Source: Lunularia cruciata
Taxonomy: Eukaryota; Streptophyta; Marchantiopsida; Lunulariales; Lunulariaceae
NCBI GenBank assembly: GCA_948567375.1
Contig: OX419761.1
Coordinates: forward strand, 34,970,501-35,034,500
Direction of reading: 5' to 3'
DNA length: 64,000 nucleotides
The notes below the pieces were generated by a model. That model searched no databases. It was not told the origin of the DNA and saw nothing but the letters and a program-made list of their open reading frames with translations. Within the stretch, counting starts at the first letter, position 1. The number at the start of each line of letters is the position of its first letter. This document shows positions 11,943-23,137 of the stretch, in pieces. Position numbers and translations under genes: made by a program.

Positions 11943-14447
11943 AAATCTCAAGAGTGGAAGAATAAAAAGCCAAATCTGAAACTGGGTGTCCAACCAATAT
12001 GAATGCCTACATCAAGAGAACAATAGGAAGAGAGAGAGAGTTCATAAACAAACATTGCATTGTGAAGAAGAAAAATGCCAAAAGAGCCAATTCACCTTTG
12101 ACAAAGTTGAGAAGGAGGTGTTGGATTTGCAACTTCTTCACAAAGTTCAAGAAGCCTTGAAGACCTCAAGCAAAAGAAATGAGAGATCAGGTGGTGAGGC
12201 TACTTTGCATCTCCAAATCCCAAGAAGAAGAAAGATGCAAGTGGACAAACATATTTGCTACAACCCAATACATTGACTTCCTTAAGAGCTATCAAGGGAG
12301 CCAATTTCATAATAGAATTTATTCATGAGAAGAAAACACAAATTCTGATGGAAGAAGAGTGTCAATACCATCTACGTATGATTCCTTGACTTGTTTAAAG
12401 GGACCTTAAAGAGCCAATATAACCTTTGTCTCTGACTTGGGTTGAAGTCAACATACCAATAGAAAGAGCAATCTATCAATGAGCAATCTATCACTTTGAA
12501 CTTGGTGAACGCCTAGGTAGAATTTGATGAACAATCACCTGCTAGTACCTAGGTCCATCAAGCCTCACATTACCACATACCACATTACCGCAGCCTGTTC
12601 CTCAAAGTTACAGAATGACTTTGTTACTCGTTACCCAACATGCCTATTAAAAGTATAAAAGGACAGAGCAAGATGAAGACCTGGATGAATTCATTAAAGA
12701 ATTTGAAAGTCATCACCTTTGCCAACAAGGAGCAGGACTCTGCTGATTGATTGCAAATTTTCCCAAGTCTGCTTCAAAAGAAAGCTTGGAGCTGGTACAC
12801 GCATGTGACCCAAAAGGGGTTCAGACTAGCCAACTGGTCAGACTTGCGGGACAACTTCTTGGAACAATTATGGGAGGTGGATTATGATATGAGTGTCTTT
12901 GCAACACTCAAAAATCTAGACTTAGGGAAGAATGAGAAGTTGAGAGACTACTCTGCGTGGTTCATGGCATTATGAATCAAGTGCCAAAGCAATCCGATGT
13001 GGTGGGTTACTCTAATGCCCAAGCTATCACTTGGTTCCTTGGTGGATTGTCCCCAAAGATTTAAATCTTTGCTAGGGTGAGGAATGTTACTTCCTTGGAC
13101 AAAGTACTCAAACATGTTGCCCGATACAAGGCGGCTCACTCTCAATTTCACCAAAGAAATTGAGAGAAGAAAGGCAAGAAGCCCAAACAAAGAGCTTCTT
13201 GCAGCACACCCCCTTCTTCAAAAGAATCCTCCACATCTTCTAGTTCTTCTTTGGAATCCAAAGAAGACTCAAAGCCAAGAAGAATACAAAGTCAAGGAGG
13301 GAAGAAAGTATCAACACCCCAACAAAAGTTGTAAATAAAATTGACACTAAGCTGGGGACTCTTATTAAAGAGTTTGTGGATTTCAAGATCCAAATGATTG
13401 GAGTAAAGGACCAAAGAAAACCTACTTCATTTGGCAGACCAAATCTGCATTGTGTGTGGCAGATCTGGCCATGCCAACACGGAGTGCTTGACTCAAAACA
13501 CATTTCCAATGCAACAAATTGATTGGGTTCCAAGATAGGACCAAAGTGAGGAAGAGGAGGCTATGTACCAGACTCAAGAGGAATGACCTCATGCAAGCAC
13601 ATCATACCAAGGTCTGAGGTATGGACCAAGGAAGTATAACAAGAATACTCCTCAACAAAGACCACTTATGGACAGCCAGAACAGGCCTCAAAATGTTGCA
13701 GGAGAGGATGTAATAATTGTGGTTCTATGGGCTATTGGTCTCCAAATTGTCTTGAGCCGAGGTGGCAGATTGGGTATGGTCCACTTTGTGGAAATTGTAA
13801 AGGTTTGGGCCACACGGGAAATCAGTACCTCAACCACCTAACCCAAAGCTTCCTATAATGTATGTTCAGACCCCAGCTGAGTGTGTTTCACTTCAGTCAA
13901 AAGGGGATACAAATGTAAATTGTATGACACTTGAACAAGAGTGACCTCAAGAAGGGAGTACGGCTTTAAAAGGAGAATGGCTAGACCTTGAAATTTTGGA
14001 AGTTGAAACACACTCAAGAAACAAGAAGCATGATCCCAAAGAAGTGAGTACTACTTCTTCATCTTCATAAAAGGCAAAGAGGCTACATCCAAAAGCTATT
14101 CTTTCTATGAAGGATGAGAAATTCTAGCCAAAGCTAAAGCCAAGGCCTTGCAAAAAGAAATACAAGAGGTAGTACAACAAACTTAGGAGATGAGTTTGGA
14201 GGGAAGTACAAAGACAAAGCCTCCAATGTTTTGGGCTGACATCAAACCCAAAGTCAAGGATCTGATCCAAGCCAAAGTGGGTAAACCGAAAGAACCTTGG
14301 GTCAAAACTATCGGTACTGAGGTCACCATCATGAAGTGCCCTAAAGTCCAATTTGAGTGAGGAGAGACTTCTAACCCAAAGTCAAGGGTGAAGAAGGCAA
14401 AGTTGGGAGGAGTACCCCAATATGACATTGTGGTAGATTTGGCGTCC
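11943..14447 (+). pseudogene. Decayed gag of element H (family 2)
   Basis: Plus-strand gag relic. A capsid-type segment at 12751-12975 contains LLQKKAWSWY...F..NW..LR..F. A CCHC knuckle lies at 13446-13487 (CX2CX4HX4C). Two further knuckle-like clusters at about 13700-13850 have lost ligands, one reading CNNCGSMGYWSPNC with His replaced by Tyr. Many stops and frameshifts. It matches 44898-47700 in the opposite orientation and is interrupted at 14447 by element A, resuming at 22276. Confidence 0.75.
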
Positions 14448-15139
14448 TGTGAGCCGGCCTGTCTCTCACTCAGGATGAACCTCTGATGGCTATTATGGTA
14501 GCGCACCATGGACTAAGAAGGCAAGGAACCCCAACTCCATCATACTCCTCCAAGGCTAACACTCCAAGACTCAAGACATTGCTCACTAGAGAACTCAATG
14601 AGAGAGAGATAGTTGCAAATGAAAGGATGATGAGTACCTCCTCACTCCTTGTTTATATACTTGTGAAATAATTACGTACCAAAGTTACTAATTACTGTAG
14701 TAACTCAAGTTACTAGACTAAAAGTCAAGTAAAGTCAAAAAGTAGAAAGGAATATCCATTCACATGGGCATATTCCCCTAAGCATGTGGTCTTATCTTGA
14801 CCCAACCACTAAAGCAAGGATTCCTTCACATGGGCTATCCTTGGACTAAAGAAGAATCCAAAACAAAAAGGCTTGCGGGCCCAAGAGTTCTCAACTCTTT
14901 CCCCAAAGCCAAACACATAGGAATAATACCAAGTCAACACACTAAAATCCAAAATAGTGGTGCTCATCTTTTCTACTTCCTCTAAAGTAAGGTCCCATCT
15001 ATCTTAGCTATGATTAACTTTAGCTAACCATGACTAATATAGAACCATCCTTTATCTCTATATAAATAATATCTCTTAAGTACTTGTAATACCAAGCTAA
15101 ATATCACAATACCACACACATGCACAAATGGGTGTTACA
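14448..15139 (-). repeat. 3' LTR of element A
   Basis: 692 bp, TGTGAGCCGG...GTTACA on the plus strand, followed by the PPT complement. Differences from the 5' LTR by eye: ACTGTAG/ACCGTAG, CACATAGG/CACCTAGG and GATTAAC/GACTAAC. Confidence 0.96.
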
Positions 15140-15150
15140 TTTACCCCCGG
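15140..15150 (-). other. Polypurine tract of element A
   Basis: Minus strand CCGGGGGTAAA directly before the LTR start TGTAACACCC. It is identical in copy B. Confidence 0.85.
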
Positions 15151-15187
15151 ACTAAGTTTTCACTTTGTCCTCAAAGTGAAGGTCTCT

Positions 15188-18100
15188 CTACCTTCTATGG
15201 TACATCTTCAACTTATCATGGTTAATCCTATCAAAGTGTCTTCCTCCCAACTCCTTGAGATCATAAGTGTAATTTCCCCACACCTTCTCTACTATGAAAG
15301 GTCCAAAGTACTTAGGCAAAAACTTCTTTTGTACTCTCTTGAATCGAATGGAATTAAACAACATTACCCAATCACCTTCTTTGAAAGGCTCCACCTTCTT
15401 CTTGCCTTGCCTCTTGTCATAGCTCTCCTTTTGTTTCCTTTGGGCTTGCTCCACTCGAACCATAGCAACTGCTCTTGCCTCTTCCAACTCCATGAGTTGA
15501 TCCTTCCTTGACTTCTCTGCATCACTTCCTTGTGCTTTCTTCAATCTCCTATGAATGCTTTGGAAGGTAGGAAGATCAAAGTGAATAGGTAAGGTAGACT
15601 CAATACCATACACCAATTGGAATGGAGAATATCCAGTGGAAGTCTTCATGGTTGTCCTATACTCCCACAAAACTGCATGAATCCTCTTGTCCCAATGATG
15701 TTTAGCCCCCTCCATTTCTGCATCTTTGGCCAACATCATGCACAAGGTCTGATTGGTTCTCTCTGCCAAGCCATTGGAATTTGGCTTATAGGATGTAGTT
15801 ACTCTATGTGTGATAGAGAAATGTCATAGCATGGCTGTAGTAATGCTTCCTGTAAACTCTCCTCCTCTATCAGAAACCAACTCCAAAGGGCATCCAAACC
15901 TAGTGATAATGCGTTCATAAAGAAATCTACCCACTTCATCTTCATTCTTGTCCCTCAATGGTCTAGCCTCAACCCACTTGGTAAGGTAATCAGTAACTAC
16001 CACAATGTACCGATTGTTCCTTGGGGTTCTATTGAGAGGTCCTACAAAATCAATTCCCCACTTCTCAAAGGGTCCTAGCAATGGAATTGATCTAAGTGGT
16101 GGAGTGGATGTAGACTTTCTAGCAAAAGCTTGACAAACATGACAAGTTTTGCAATAATCAAGACAATCCTTGAAAATCCCTCTCCAATGGTAACCTGCAT
16201 CTAGAATCTTGAAAGCAGTCACCTTTCCTGCAAAGTGTCCTCCACATACTAAACCTTCATGAAACTCCTTTATGAGTAGGATAGACTCTTCCTTACCCAC
16301 TGCTCTTCGAAGTAGACCATCTGCTCCTTGGTGAAAAAGAATATCATCCACCATTGTGTAAGGTCTAGATCTTGCTGCAAGGGCCTTCCTCTCCCTAGCA
16401 TGCATCCCTTCTGGATAGTTACCTCTTGTCACAAAATCCGCAATCTCCTTGTACTCCATTGGAACCTCTTGAGTGACTGAGATTGTCATGAGCTCCTCAT
16501 CCGGGAAGGAATCATCTACTGGCTCATCTCCATCATGATCATAGGCTCTAGATAACAAATCAGCATTTGCATGTTTCTTTCCTGGCCTATCCTCAATTGT
16601 GTAGTCATACTCAGACAAGAGAATCATCCACCTTGCTAGTCTCCCTTCAACATTAGGCTTGTTGAAGATGTACTTCAAAGCCTTGTGATCCGTGACAATT
16701 GTGGCTTTCCCTCCAATCAAGTAGTGTCTAAACTTCTTGAGACCAAAGATCACTGCCAACCCTTCTCTCTCTGTGACAGAGTAGTTCTTCTCTGCTGAAA
16801 CCATCTGCCTACTAGCATAAGCTATTGGATGATCATGCCCATCTTGGTCTAATTGACTAAGAGTGCATCCTATAGCTACATTAGAAGCATCAGTGTAGAG
16901 GATGAAAGGCTTACTCCAATCAGGTTTAGCAAGAATTGGAGCTACAACAAGGGATTGCTTGAGCTCCTCAAAAGCTTTGAGAGCCTCCTTGTCTTCCAAA
17001 ATCACCATGTAATCTACACCCTTCTTCATGTAGATGGTCAATGCATAAGCCTTGTTGGAAAATGAGAAGATGAACCTCCTATAGTACCCAACCATTCCCA
17101 AGAATTGGCGTAACTTTGTCAAGCTTGAAGGGAATGGAAGGTCTGAGATTTTCCTCACCTTCTCAGGATCAACTGCTATTCCATCCTTGGAGATGATGTG
17201 CCCCAAAAGTAGACCTTCTTCACATCCAAAAATGCACTTCTCTGGGTTGAGTGATGCATTTGCCTCATCCAAGCGTTGCAAGACTTTGATTAGGTGCTCA
17301 AAGTGCTCCTCCTTGCTCCCATAGACACAAAAGTCATCAATGAAATCTCTCACAAATTTCCCAATGAAAGGTTCAAATACCTTGTTCATGAACCGTTGGA
17401 ATGTGGCTGGAGCATTGCAAAGCCTAAAAGGCATGACCTTGAAAGCATAAGTTCCCCAAGGTGTGGTGAATGTGGTGAGTTGTTGATGCTCTGGTGCAAT
17501 CTTTATTTGGTTATATCCACTATAACCATCTCCAAAACTGTACCTCTCATGACCTGCAACCTCCTCCAAGATCTCATCAATGAATGGCAATGGGTAGTAG
17601 TCCTTCTTGGTAACAGCATTAAGCTTCTTGTAATCCACACATACCCAAAGCTTGCCATTCTTTTTCTTCACAATGACAATTGGAGACACCCATTCTGAAT
17701 TCTCCACCTCAAAGATAAATCTAGCCTCCTTGAGCTTATCAATCTCCTCCTTCACAACCAAAGATATTGGTGGGCTAATGCGACGTTGCTTTTGGCGGAT
17801 TGGTCTTGCATGTGACTCCACCTCTATCTTGTGCTCCTCCAAGGTGACTTCCTTCAAATCCTTGTAACTAAAAGCAAACACATGGATGAACTTGCGGAAA
17901 ATCTCCTCAAATCTCACCTTCTCCTCCTTGGTAACATTTGGGCCATACTTGAGGGTAGATAACCTTCTCTCTACCTCCTCAAGTGTCAATGGTGATTTAT
18001 CTGGGTCCTTCAAAACCTCTGGCTTAGGTGCAAAATCCATAGCACACAAGGGATACACATCTGAATCAGATTCAGATTCATCTTCCTCCGTGGAAGTCTC

Positions 18101-20014
18101 CTCTTCCATGCTTGTGTCCACACCTGAAGCTCCTTCTTCAGAATCTGATTCCCAATAATTAGAAGATGGGGTATCTGAATGTGAAGTGTTGGTGGTGTTA
18201 GTCACAGGAACAGTGACTCTATGGTTTGATGGCCCAATCCTCAAGTACCCTTTGTGCCATCGATCAGTTGTGCGTGCTGCTCTCAACCATGGCCTCCCAA
18301 GAAGTAAGTCATAGCTTGAATCCTTCAAGACTTGGAAAGTCATGAGATTTTGAACTCCCATAACTGAAACTACCACCTTATCCATCACCCCTACTGGTCG
18401 AACTTGTTGCTTGTTTGCCATGCTCACCACAAATATTGAAGGTCTTGAGGGTATCATACCCAACTTCTTCATCAACCTTTCTGACATGGCATTCACTGCT
18501 GATCCTCCATCAACCAATGCATCCTTGATGTTGTGACCATTCACTCTCACATCAATCTTGGAGGCATATTCACAAGCCTCCCATGGTGCTGGCTTGGCAT
18601 CCACCACCCCCATTGATACTGGAACTTTTGCCTTCTTCTTCTTTTTGCTCCTTGTAGAACTCAAACCACCTCTAAGCTCCTTTCTCAAGGTAGGGTTCAA
18701 AGCAATTAATTGGCCCACTGTGATGTTAGCCTTGTGACTACCAACATCCTCCAACACATTGTAGTTCCATTGTTGCTTTGAGATCAAGAAGTCCTCCATC
18801 CCCAACTTCTTCCTTGGAGTCTTTGTTGTTGATGGTGTTGAGGTGCGAGTGCTCCTAGTAGACATAGGAGTATCCTTGCTTGAAGTAAATCCTTGAGAAG
18901 AGTGAACATCCTCTGCAAAACGAGCTCTCTTCTTCTCTTGTGCCAAAAGCTCCAAATTAAGACCCTTGGAGTTTGAGCACTCTCCCTTCTCATACTTGCT
19001 CTCAACCACATCTATGGATGCTATCCCCTTACCTTTGTTGGGATTAGGAGCCACTTGGGTTTCACTACCTCCCTCTTTCCCTCTATTGGCTCCCTCATAA
19101 CCCCTTCCTCCATGGTAAGTGGAATTTGGGCAATTCCTTTGGATATGGCCTCTTCCTCCACAACCAAAACAATTTCTATCATTGAAATTGTTGGCTGGTT
19201 GGCCTCCTCTATATGGATAGTTTCCATAACTCCTAGGTCCTCTCCCTACATTCTGATCCACCTCTCTCTTCTCCCATAGTTGCACCACATTGATCTTGAG
19301 ATCCGCAAGTTGTTCTGTGATGGTTTGGAGTGGATCTTTTGGTGGAGGTGCAAGAATTGGAGCAACTACTACTTGTGGTGCAACCCTTGTCACCAAAGTA
19401 TCAGAAGTTCCACCATACTTGTAGCCTTGAGGAGGATGCACAACCTCCTTCACCACCAAATCACTCTCATCCCCTTCCAAACTCTCCTCCATACGAATTG
19501 CGATCTTGATAGCTTCAACCTTGGAAGAAGGTTTCTCATATCTCACCTTGCTTCTAATTTGTGGTCTCAATCCTCCCACAAAATTCTTGGTGAGCATGGC
19601 CCCTATGCCAATCATTGTAGTCTCCACATCATCCCCACCCTTCCTCAACACTATGCGAAATCTGGACTCCAACTTTTCCACTCTTTCCACATAGACCCTC
19701 ACTTTCTCTCCATCTCCTTGCTTGAGAAATGTAACCTCACTCATCAATCTCTCATAACTCTCATCAGGAAGAAAGTTCTCAATGAGTGCTGAAGTCAAAG
19801 TCTCCCAAGACTCCTTTTCCCCCTCTCTCCTCTCTCTCTTTTGGTATTCTGACTCATACCATGTAAGTGCTGCATCCTCAAAGAACTCTGGTAATAATGA
19901 GGCCCACTCATTCTTCCTCCTCTCATTGTTTCCTATGCAAGCTCTCTTGAAGTCTCTCACAAAGGCCTCCACATCTTCTCCATCCTTGCCAAAGAAAACC
20001 GGAAGTTTCCCCAT
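15188..20014 (-). pseudogene. Gag-pol polyprotein of element A with a single stop in integrase
   Basis: Same length and frame as the intact 1608-residue gag-pol of copy B. Reading is open for 1396 codons from 20014 to 15824. There CGA (Arg in B, in the MLRHFS segment of integrase) has become TGA, and the same frame continues to 15188 for 193 more residues. The change is a C-to-T transition at a CG site, as expected from deamination of methylated cytosine. Gag, CCHC, protease, reverse transcriptase (FIDD) and RNase H are intact. The stop falls between the second Asp and the Glu of the integrase DDE triad, so the product would lack the catalytic Glu and the C-terminal domain. The start ATG (context AAGATGG) is the same in all copies. 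Confidence 0.95.
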
Positions 20015-20249
20015 CTTAACCCCTCACTATCTTTCTTTTCTCTTAATTTTTTTTTTCTCTTTTTTTTTCTCTCACTCTATTACTAATAGAGTATATACAT
20101 GACTAACACCATCTGAGAATAATCCACTCTAGGGAACACAAAAGGTTCAGGTTGCTCCAAGATTTCTATAGCAACATCAAATCCTAGAGTGCATATTAAT
20201 CTAACTCTCATGGATAGTTTATCCATAAGTTGAAAGATTATCTCCATCA

Positions 20250-20747
20250 CTAATCTTGAGAACTAGCTGATGAAGGTGGTAGTATTTCTGTAGCTGTACT
20301 AAGACTCTCTCCAAGATCCTTCACCAAAGTTTCCAAAAGTGCTTTTACTCCACTACACTCATGTCCTTTTGGAAGTCCTTCAACTCCACAAACCTCACAC
20401 AACTCCTTGGTCTTAGATCTTCTCCCTCCCAATCTTGGTGAAGAAGGTCCAACATGCAAACCCAAGTCAAGTAAGCCTCTCCTTTCCCTCAATCTCTTGC
20501 TCTCAAAGGTTAATGGACATGAACTTGCCTTATGTCCCTTCTCTCCACATAGAAAGCACTTAGACTCACTCTTTCCTCCAAGTGGTGTAGGTTTTTGGAT
20601 CCTCTCAACACTCTCTTCAAATTCTATCGTAAACTCTCTTTTCCTCAAATCCACCCCTACAATCACCTCAAACCCTTGGGGAACCTTGCATAATCTCAAT
20701 TTCCACTCTTGATGACCCTCCATGTTCCCAAAGATGAATCTAAACAC
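20250..20747 (-). CDS. Zinc-knuckle ORF upstream of gag (element A)
   Basis: Intact 165-residue frame in the element's sense orientation, 235 bp upstream of gag. The family start is probably the second Met (MEGHQEW..., base 20723). The longer N-terminus arises from a one-base difference from copy B. It has a CCHC knuckle C64-x2-C67-x4-H72-x4-C77 and a second cluster C117-x2-C120-x8-H129-x-C131, with a basic, Arg-rich stretch between them. The front part (LRKREFTIEFEESVERIQ) and the knuckle recall DUF4283/zf-CCHC_4-type plant proteins, but this is a weak likeness. An extra ORF before gag is known in Ogre/Tat elements (ORF1). Homology to that ORF is not shown here. Nucleic-acid binding is inferred from the knuckle only. 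Confidence 0.7.
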   Translation of the reverse strand: MFRFIFGNMEGHQEWKLRLCKVPQGFEVIVGVDLRKREFTIEFEESVERIQKPTPLGGKSESKCFLCGEKGHKASSCPLTFESKRLRERRGLLDLGLHVGPSSPRLGGRRSKTKELCEVCGVEGLPKGHECSGVKALLETLVKDLGESLSTATEILPPSSASSQD

Positions 20748-21108
20748 TCAAACATGCTTTTTGTTGATCTCAAACTTCTCATGCATGAGATCTCCACTCT
20801 GCAGAATTGACCCTTCCTCACAATGTCACTCAAATCTCCCAACTAATATGTCACAGTCCTCTGAAATTTTCCACACTTGATCACAACTCTAGGGCGTCCC
20901 TCTCTGCAAAATTTTAGATCTTTTCATCGAGCCATTTGGCCTAGACACCTTTCTATTCAGCACCCATATTTCAGATTTGGTCTGAAAACCACCCCCCTCA
21001 CTTCAAAAACTCATAACGCACTGCGCAAAAATGATCTCTCTCTAATTTTTGTGGCACCAGGTAGGATACAATGCACTGAATTTTCTTGGAAATTTTCAGG
21101 ACAATTCA

Positions 21109-21342
21109 CTAAAAATTGAAGAAATGGCAGACTCTGTACAATTTTCCAGAGAGCATGCAGTTGCGGGAGCACTTTACCCTATCAACTTTCAAAAATTCTA
21201 GCCCAGTGCGCATAGAAGCTCTGTCAATAATTTCAAGTGTGATAACTGAAAGATAACCCAAGCTATCATGTGTAGAAATCTCAAGTCCAGATCTCAAACT
21301 TGAGATTTTGCCCAAAATCACCTTAATCCCCAAAATCTGCAA
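21109..21342 (-). CDS. Leader small ORF 2 (77 aa), element A
   Basis: Sense-strand frame in the leader, starting MQILGIKV. Counterparts of similar length occur in B (35734-35970), E (54575-54808) and, longer, D (3076-3414). No known motif. It may be an upstream ORF or chance. Kept because the frame stays open in diverged copies. Confidence 0.35.
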   Translation of the reverse strand: MQILGIKVILGKISSLRSGLEISTHDSLGYLSVITLEIIDRASMRTGLEFLKVDRVKCSRNCMLSGKLYRVCHFFNF

Positions 21343-21371
21343 TCCACCTCACACAATCTCTCCAATTCCTC

Positions 21372-21605
21372 TCATGTATACAAGATGTACAAAATCACCT
21401 CAAAGACATCATAATGAACTAGAGGGTATACAAATGGATCTTGGTTCTCTAACATAAGTTCAGCCCTCTCCTCTCCTAATGTTCTCTCCAAGTGAGCTCT
21501 CATAGCCTCCTTCTGCCTAATGTAGAATTGGACGCGGAACATTATCTTGCCTTCTAGAGAGGTCCCGGCAACGGAACCAAAAATGTGAGCCGGCCTGTCT
21601 CTCAC
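21372..21605 (-). CDS. Leader small ORF 1 (77 aa) read through the PBS, element A
   Basis: Starts in the last 22 bases of the 5' LTR (MRDRPAH), is translated through the PBS (as HIFGSVAGTS) and continues into the leader. It is Glu/Arg-rich and helical-looking in the middle (KEAMRAHLERTLGEERAELM). Copies B (36000-36233), E (54838-55071) and 39775-40038 keep it open. E shows about a dozen residue changes but no stop, although its gag-pol is wrecked. Function unknown. It could be an upstream ORF that influences translation of the long transcript. Confidence 0.45.
   Translation of the reverse strand: MRDRPAHIFGSVAGTSLEGKIMFRVQFYIRQKEAMRAHLERTLGEERAELMLENQDPFVYPLVHYDVFEVILYILYT
21562..21579 (-). 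other. Primer-binding site matching tRNA-Glu (element A)
   Basis: The plus strand GTCCCGGCAACGGAACCA equals the 3' 15 bases of plant tRNA-Glu plus CCA, as recalled. It is four bases from the LTR. This differs from the tRNA-Asp PBS (..CAACGGCGCCA) typical of Athila. Confidence 0.85.
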
Positions 21606-22275
21606 TCAGGATGAACCTCTGATGGCTATTATGGTAGCGCACCATGGACTAAGAAGGCAAGGAACCCCAACTCCATCATACTCCTCCAAGGCTAACACTC
21701 CAAGACTCAAGACATTGCTCACTAGAGAACTCAATGAGAGAGAGATAGTTGCAAATGAAAGGATGATGAGTACCTCCTCACTCCTTGTTTATATACTTGT
21801 GAAATAATTACGTACCAAAGTTACTAATTACCGTAGTAACTCAAGTTACTAGACTAAAAGTCAAGTAAAGTCAAAAAGTAGAAAGGAATATCCATTCACA
21901 TGGGCATATTCCCCTAAGCATGTGGTCTTATCTTGACCCAACCACTAAAGCAAGGATTCCTTCACATGGGCTATCCTTGGACTAAAGAAGAATCCAAAAC
22001 AAAAAGGCTTGCGGGCCCAAGAGTTCTCAACTCTTTCCCCAAAGCCAAACACCTAGGAATAATACCAAGTCAACACACTAAAATCCAAAATAGTGGTGCT
22101 CATCTTTTCTACTTCCTCTAAAGTAAGGTCCCATCTATCTTAGCTATGACTAACTTTAGCTAACCATGACTAATATAGAACCATCCTTTATCTCTATATA
22201 AATAATATCTCTTAAGTACTTGTAATACCAAGCTAAATATCACAATACCACACACATGCACAAATGGGTGTTACA
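21584..22275 (-). repeat. 5' LTR of element A
   Basis: 692 bp. The TATATAAA at 21788-21795 (minus strand) is the likely core promoter. The PBS adjoins its low-coordinate end. Confidence 0.96.
21788..21795 (-). promoter_or_regulatory. TATA box in the 5' LTR of element A
   Basis: TATATAAA on the minus strand, about 480 bp into the 692-bp LTR, leaving roughly 200 bp for R and U5. A second AT-rich motif (ATTTATATAGAG) lies about 75 bp from the LTR start but would give a very short U3. Confidence 0.6.
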
Positions 22276-22463
22276 GTCCAAGTAGGCCAATGCCACATTC
22301 AAGCAACTATGGGATGACAACAAGCTGTACAAGAAAAAGCTGAGTTTGGTCCTCAAGAAAGTAAAGGTGATGACTTAAAAAAGACTTGCCAACCATATAT
22401 CATATTGAGCAAGAAGATTTGGGATCTCCAGAAGTGGATGCGGAGATCACGGGCTGCATGATA
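22276..22463 (+). pseudogene. Continuation of element H gag/protease relic after element A
   Basis: Resumes the host sequence split by A. Its reverse complement matches about 45030-45215 (AAGCTGTACAAGAA.., GATTTGGGATCTCC.., GGAGATCACGGGCTGCATGAT). It ends where a family-1 LTR begins at 22464. Confidence 0.75.
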
Positions 22464-23137
22464 TGTAACACCCATTTGTGCATGTGTGTGGTATTGTGAT
22501 ATTTAGCTTGGTATTACAAGTACTTAAGATATTATTTATATAGAGATAAAGGATGTCATGGTTAGCTAAAGTTAGTCATAGCTAAGATAGAGGGGACCTT
22601 ACTTTAGAGGAAGTAGAAAAGATGAGCACCACTATTTTGGATTTTAGTGTGTTGACTTGGTATTATTCCTAGGTGTTTGGCTTTGAGGAAAGAGTTGAGA
22701 ACTCTTGGGCCTGCAAGTCTTTTTGTTTTGGATTCTTCTATAGTCCAAGGATAGCCCATGTGAAGGAATCCTTGACTTAGTGGTTGGGTCAAGATAAGAT
22801 CACATGCTTAGGGGAATATGCCTATGTGAATGGATATTCCTTTCTACTTTTTGACTTTACTTGACTTTTAGCCTAGTAACTTGAGTTACTCTAGTAATTA
22901 GTAACTTTGGTATGTAACTATTTCACAAGTATATAAACAAGGGGTGAGGAGTTACTTATCATCCTTTCATTTACAACTATCTCTCTCTCATTGAGTTCTC
23001 TATTGAGCAATGTCTTAAGTCTTGGAGTGTTAGCCTTGGAGGAGCATGATGGAGTTAGGGTTCCTTGCCTTCTTAGTCCATGGTGCGCTACCATAATAGC
23101 CATAAGAGGTTCATACTGAGTGAGAGACATGCTCACA
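22464..23137 (+). repeat. Family-1 LTR in plus orientation, slightly deleted
   Basis: 674 bp running TGTAACACCC...GCTCACA, with part of the terminal GGCCGG segment missing. No matching flanks (GATA and AGAC), and the host relic does not resume on the right. It is therefore a solo LTR whose far side was rearranged, or the remnant of a larger element. Confidence 0.82.

Larger units (their letters stand above)
14448..22275 (-). mobile_element. Family-1 gypsy element A, full length, one nonsense codon
   Basis: 7828 bp with 692-bp LTRs at both ends that differ at about three positions by eye, so the insertion is young. The 4-bp duplication GTCC flanks it (14444-14447 and 22276-22279). Removing the element rejoins the host sequence ..GGCGTCC-AAGTAGGCC.., which matches the undisturbed homologue near 45200. 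PPT, PBS and all ORFs are present. Confidence 0.97.

Noticed and set aside
14486-14985. Plus-strand ORFs of 61-62 codons that recur in nearly every family-1 LTR
   Set aside because: They are antisense to the element and recur only because the LTR recurs. They break in older LTRs and overlap the promoter region.
19280-19792. 170-codon plus-strand ORF opposite gag
   Set aside because: It mirrors the conserved gag frame on the other strand. Its length follows from gag codon use and it has no motif of its own.
21562-21579. A tRNA-Glu gene at the tRNA-like sequence
   Set aside because: Only the 3' 18 bases match, in PBS position next to an LTR. There is no cloverleaf, A box or anticodon arm.
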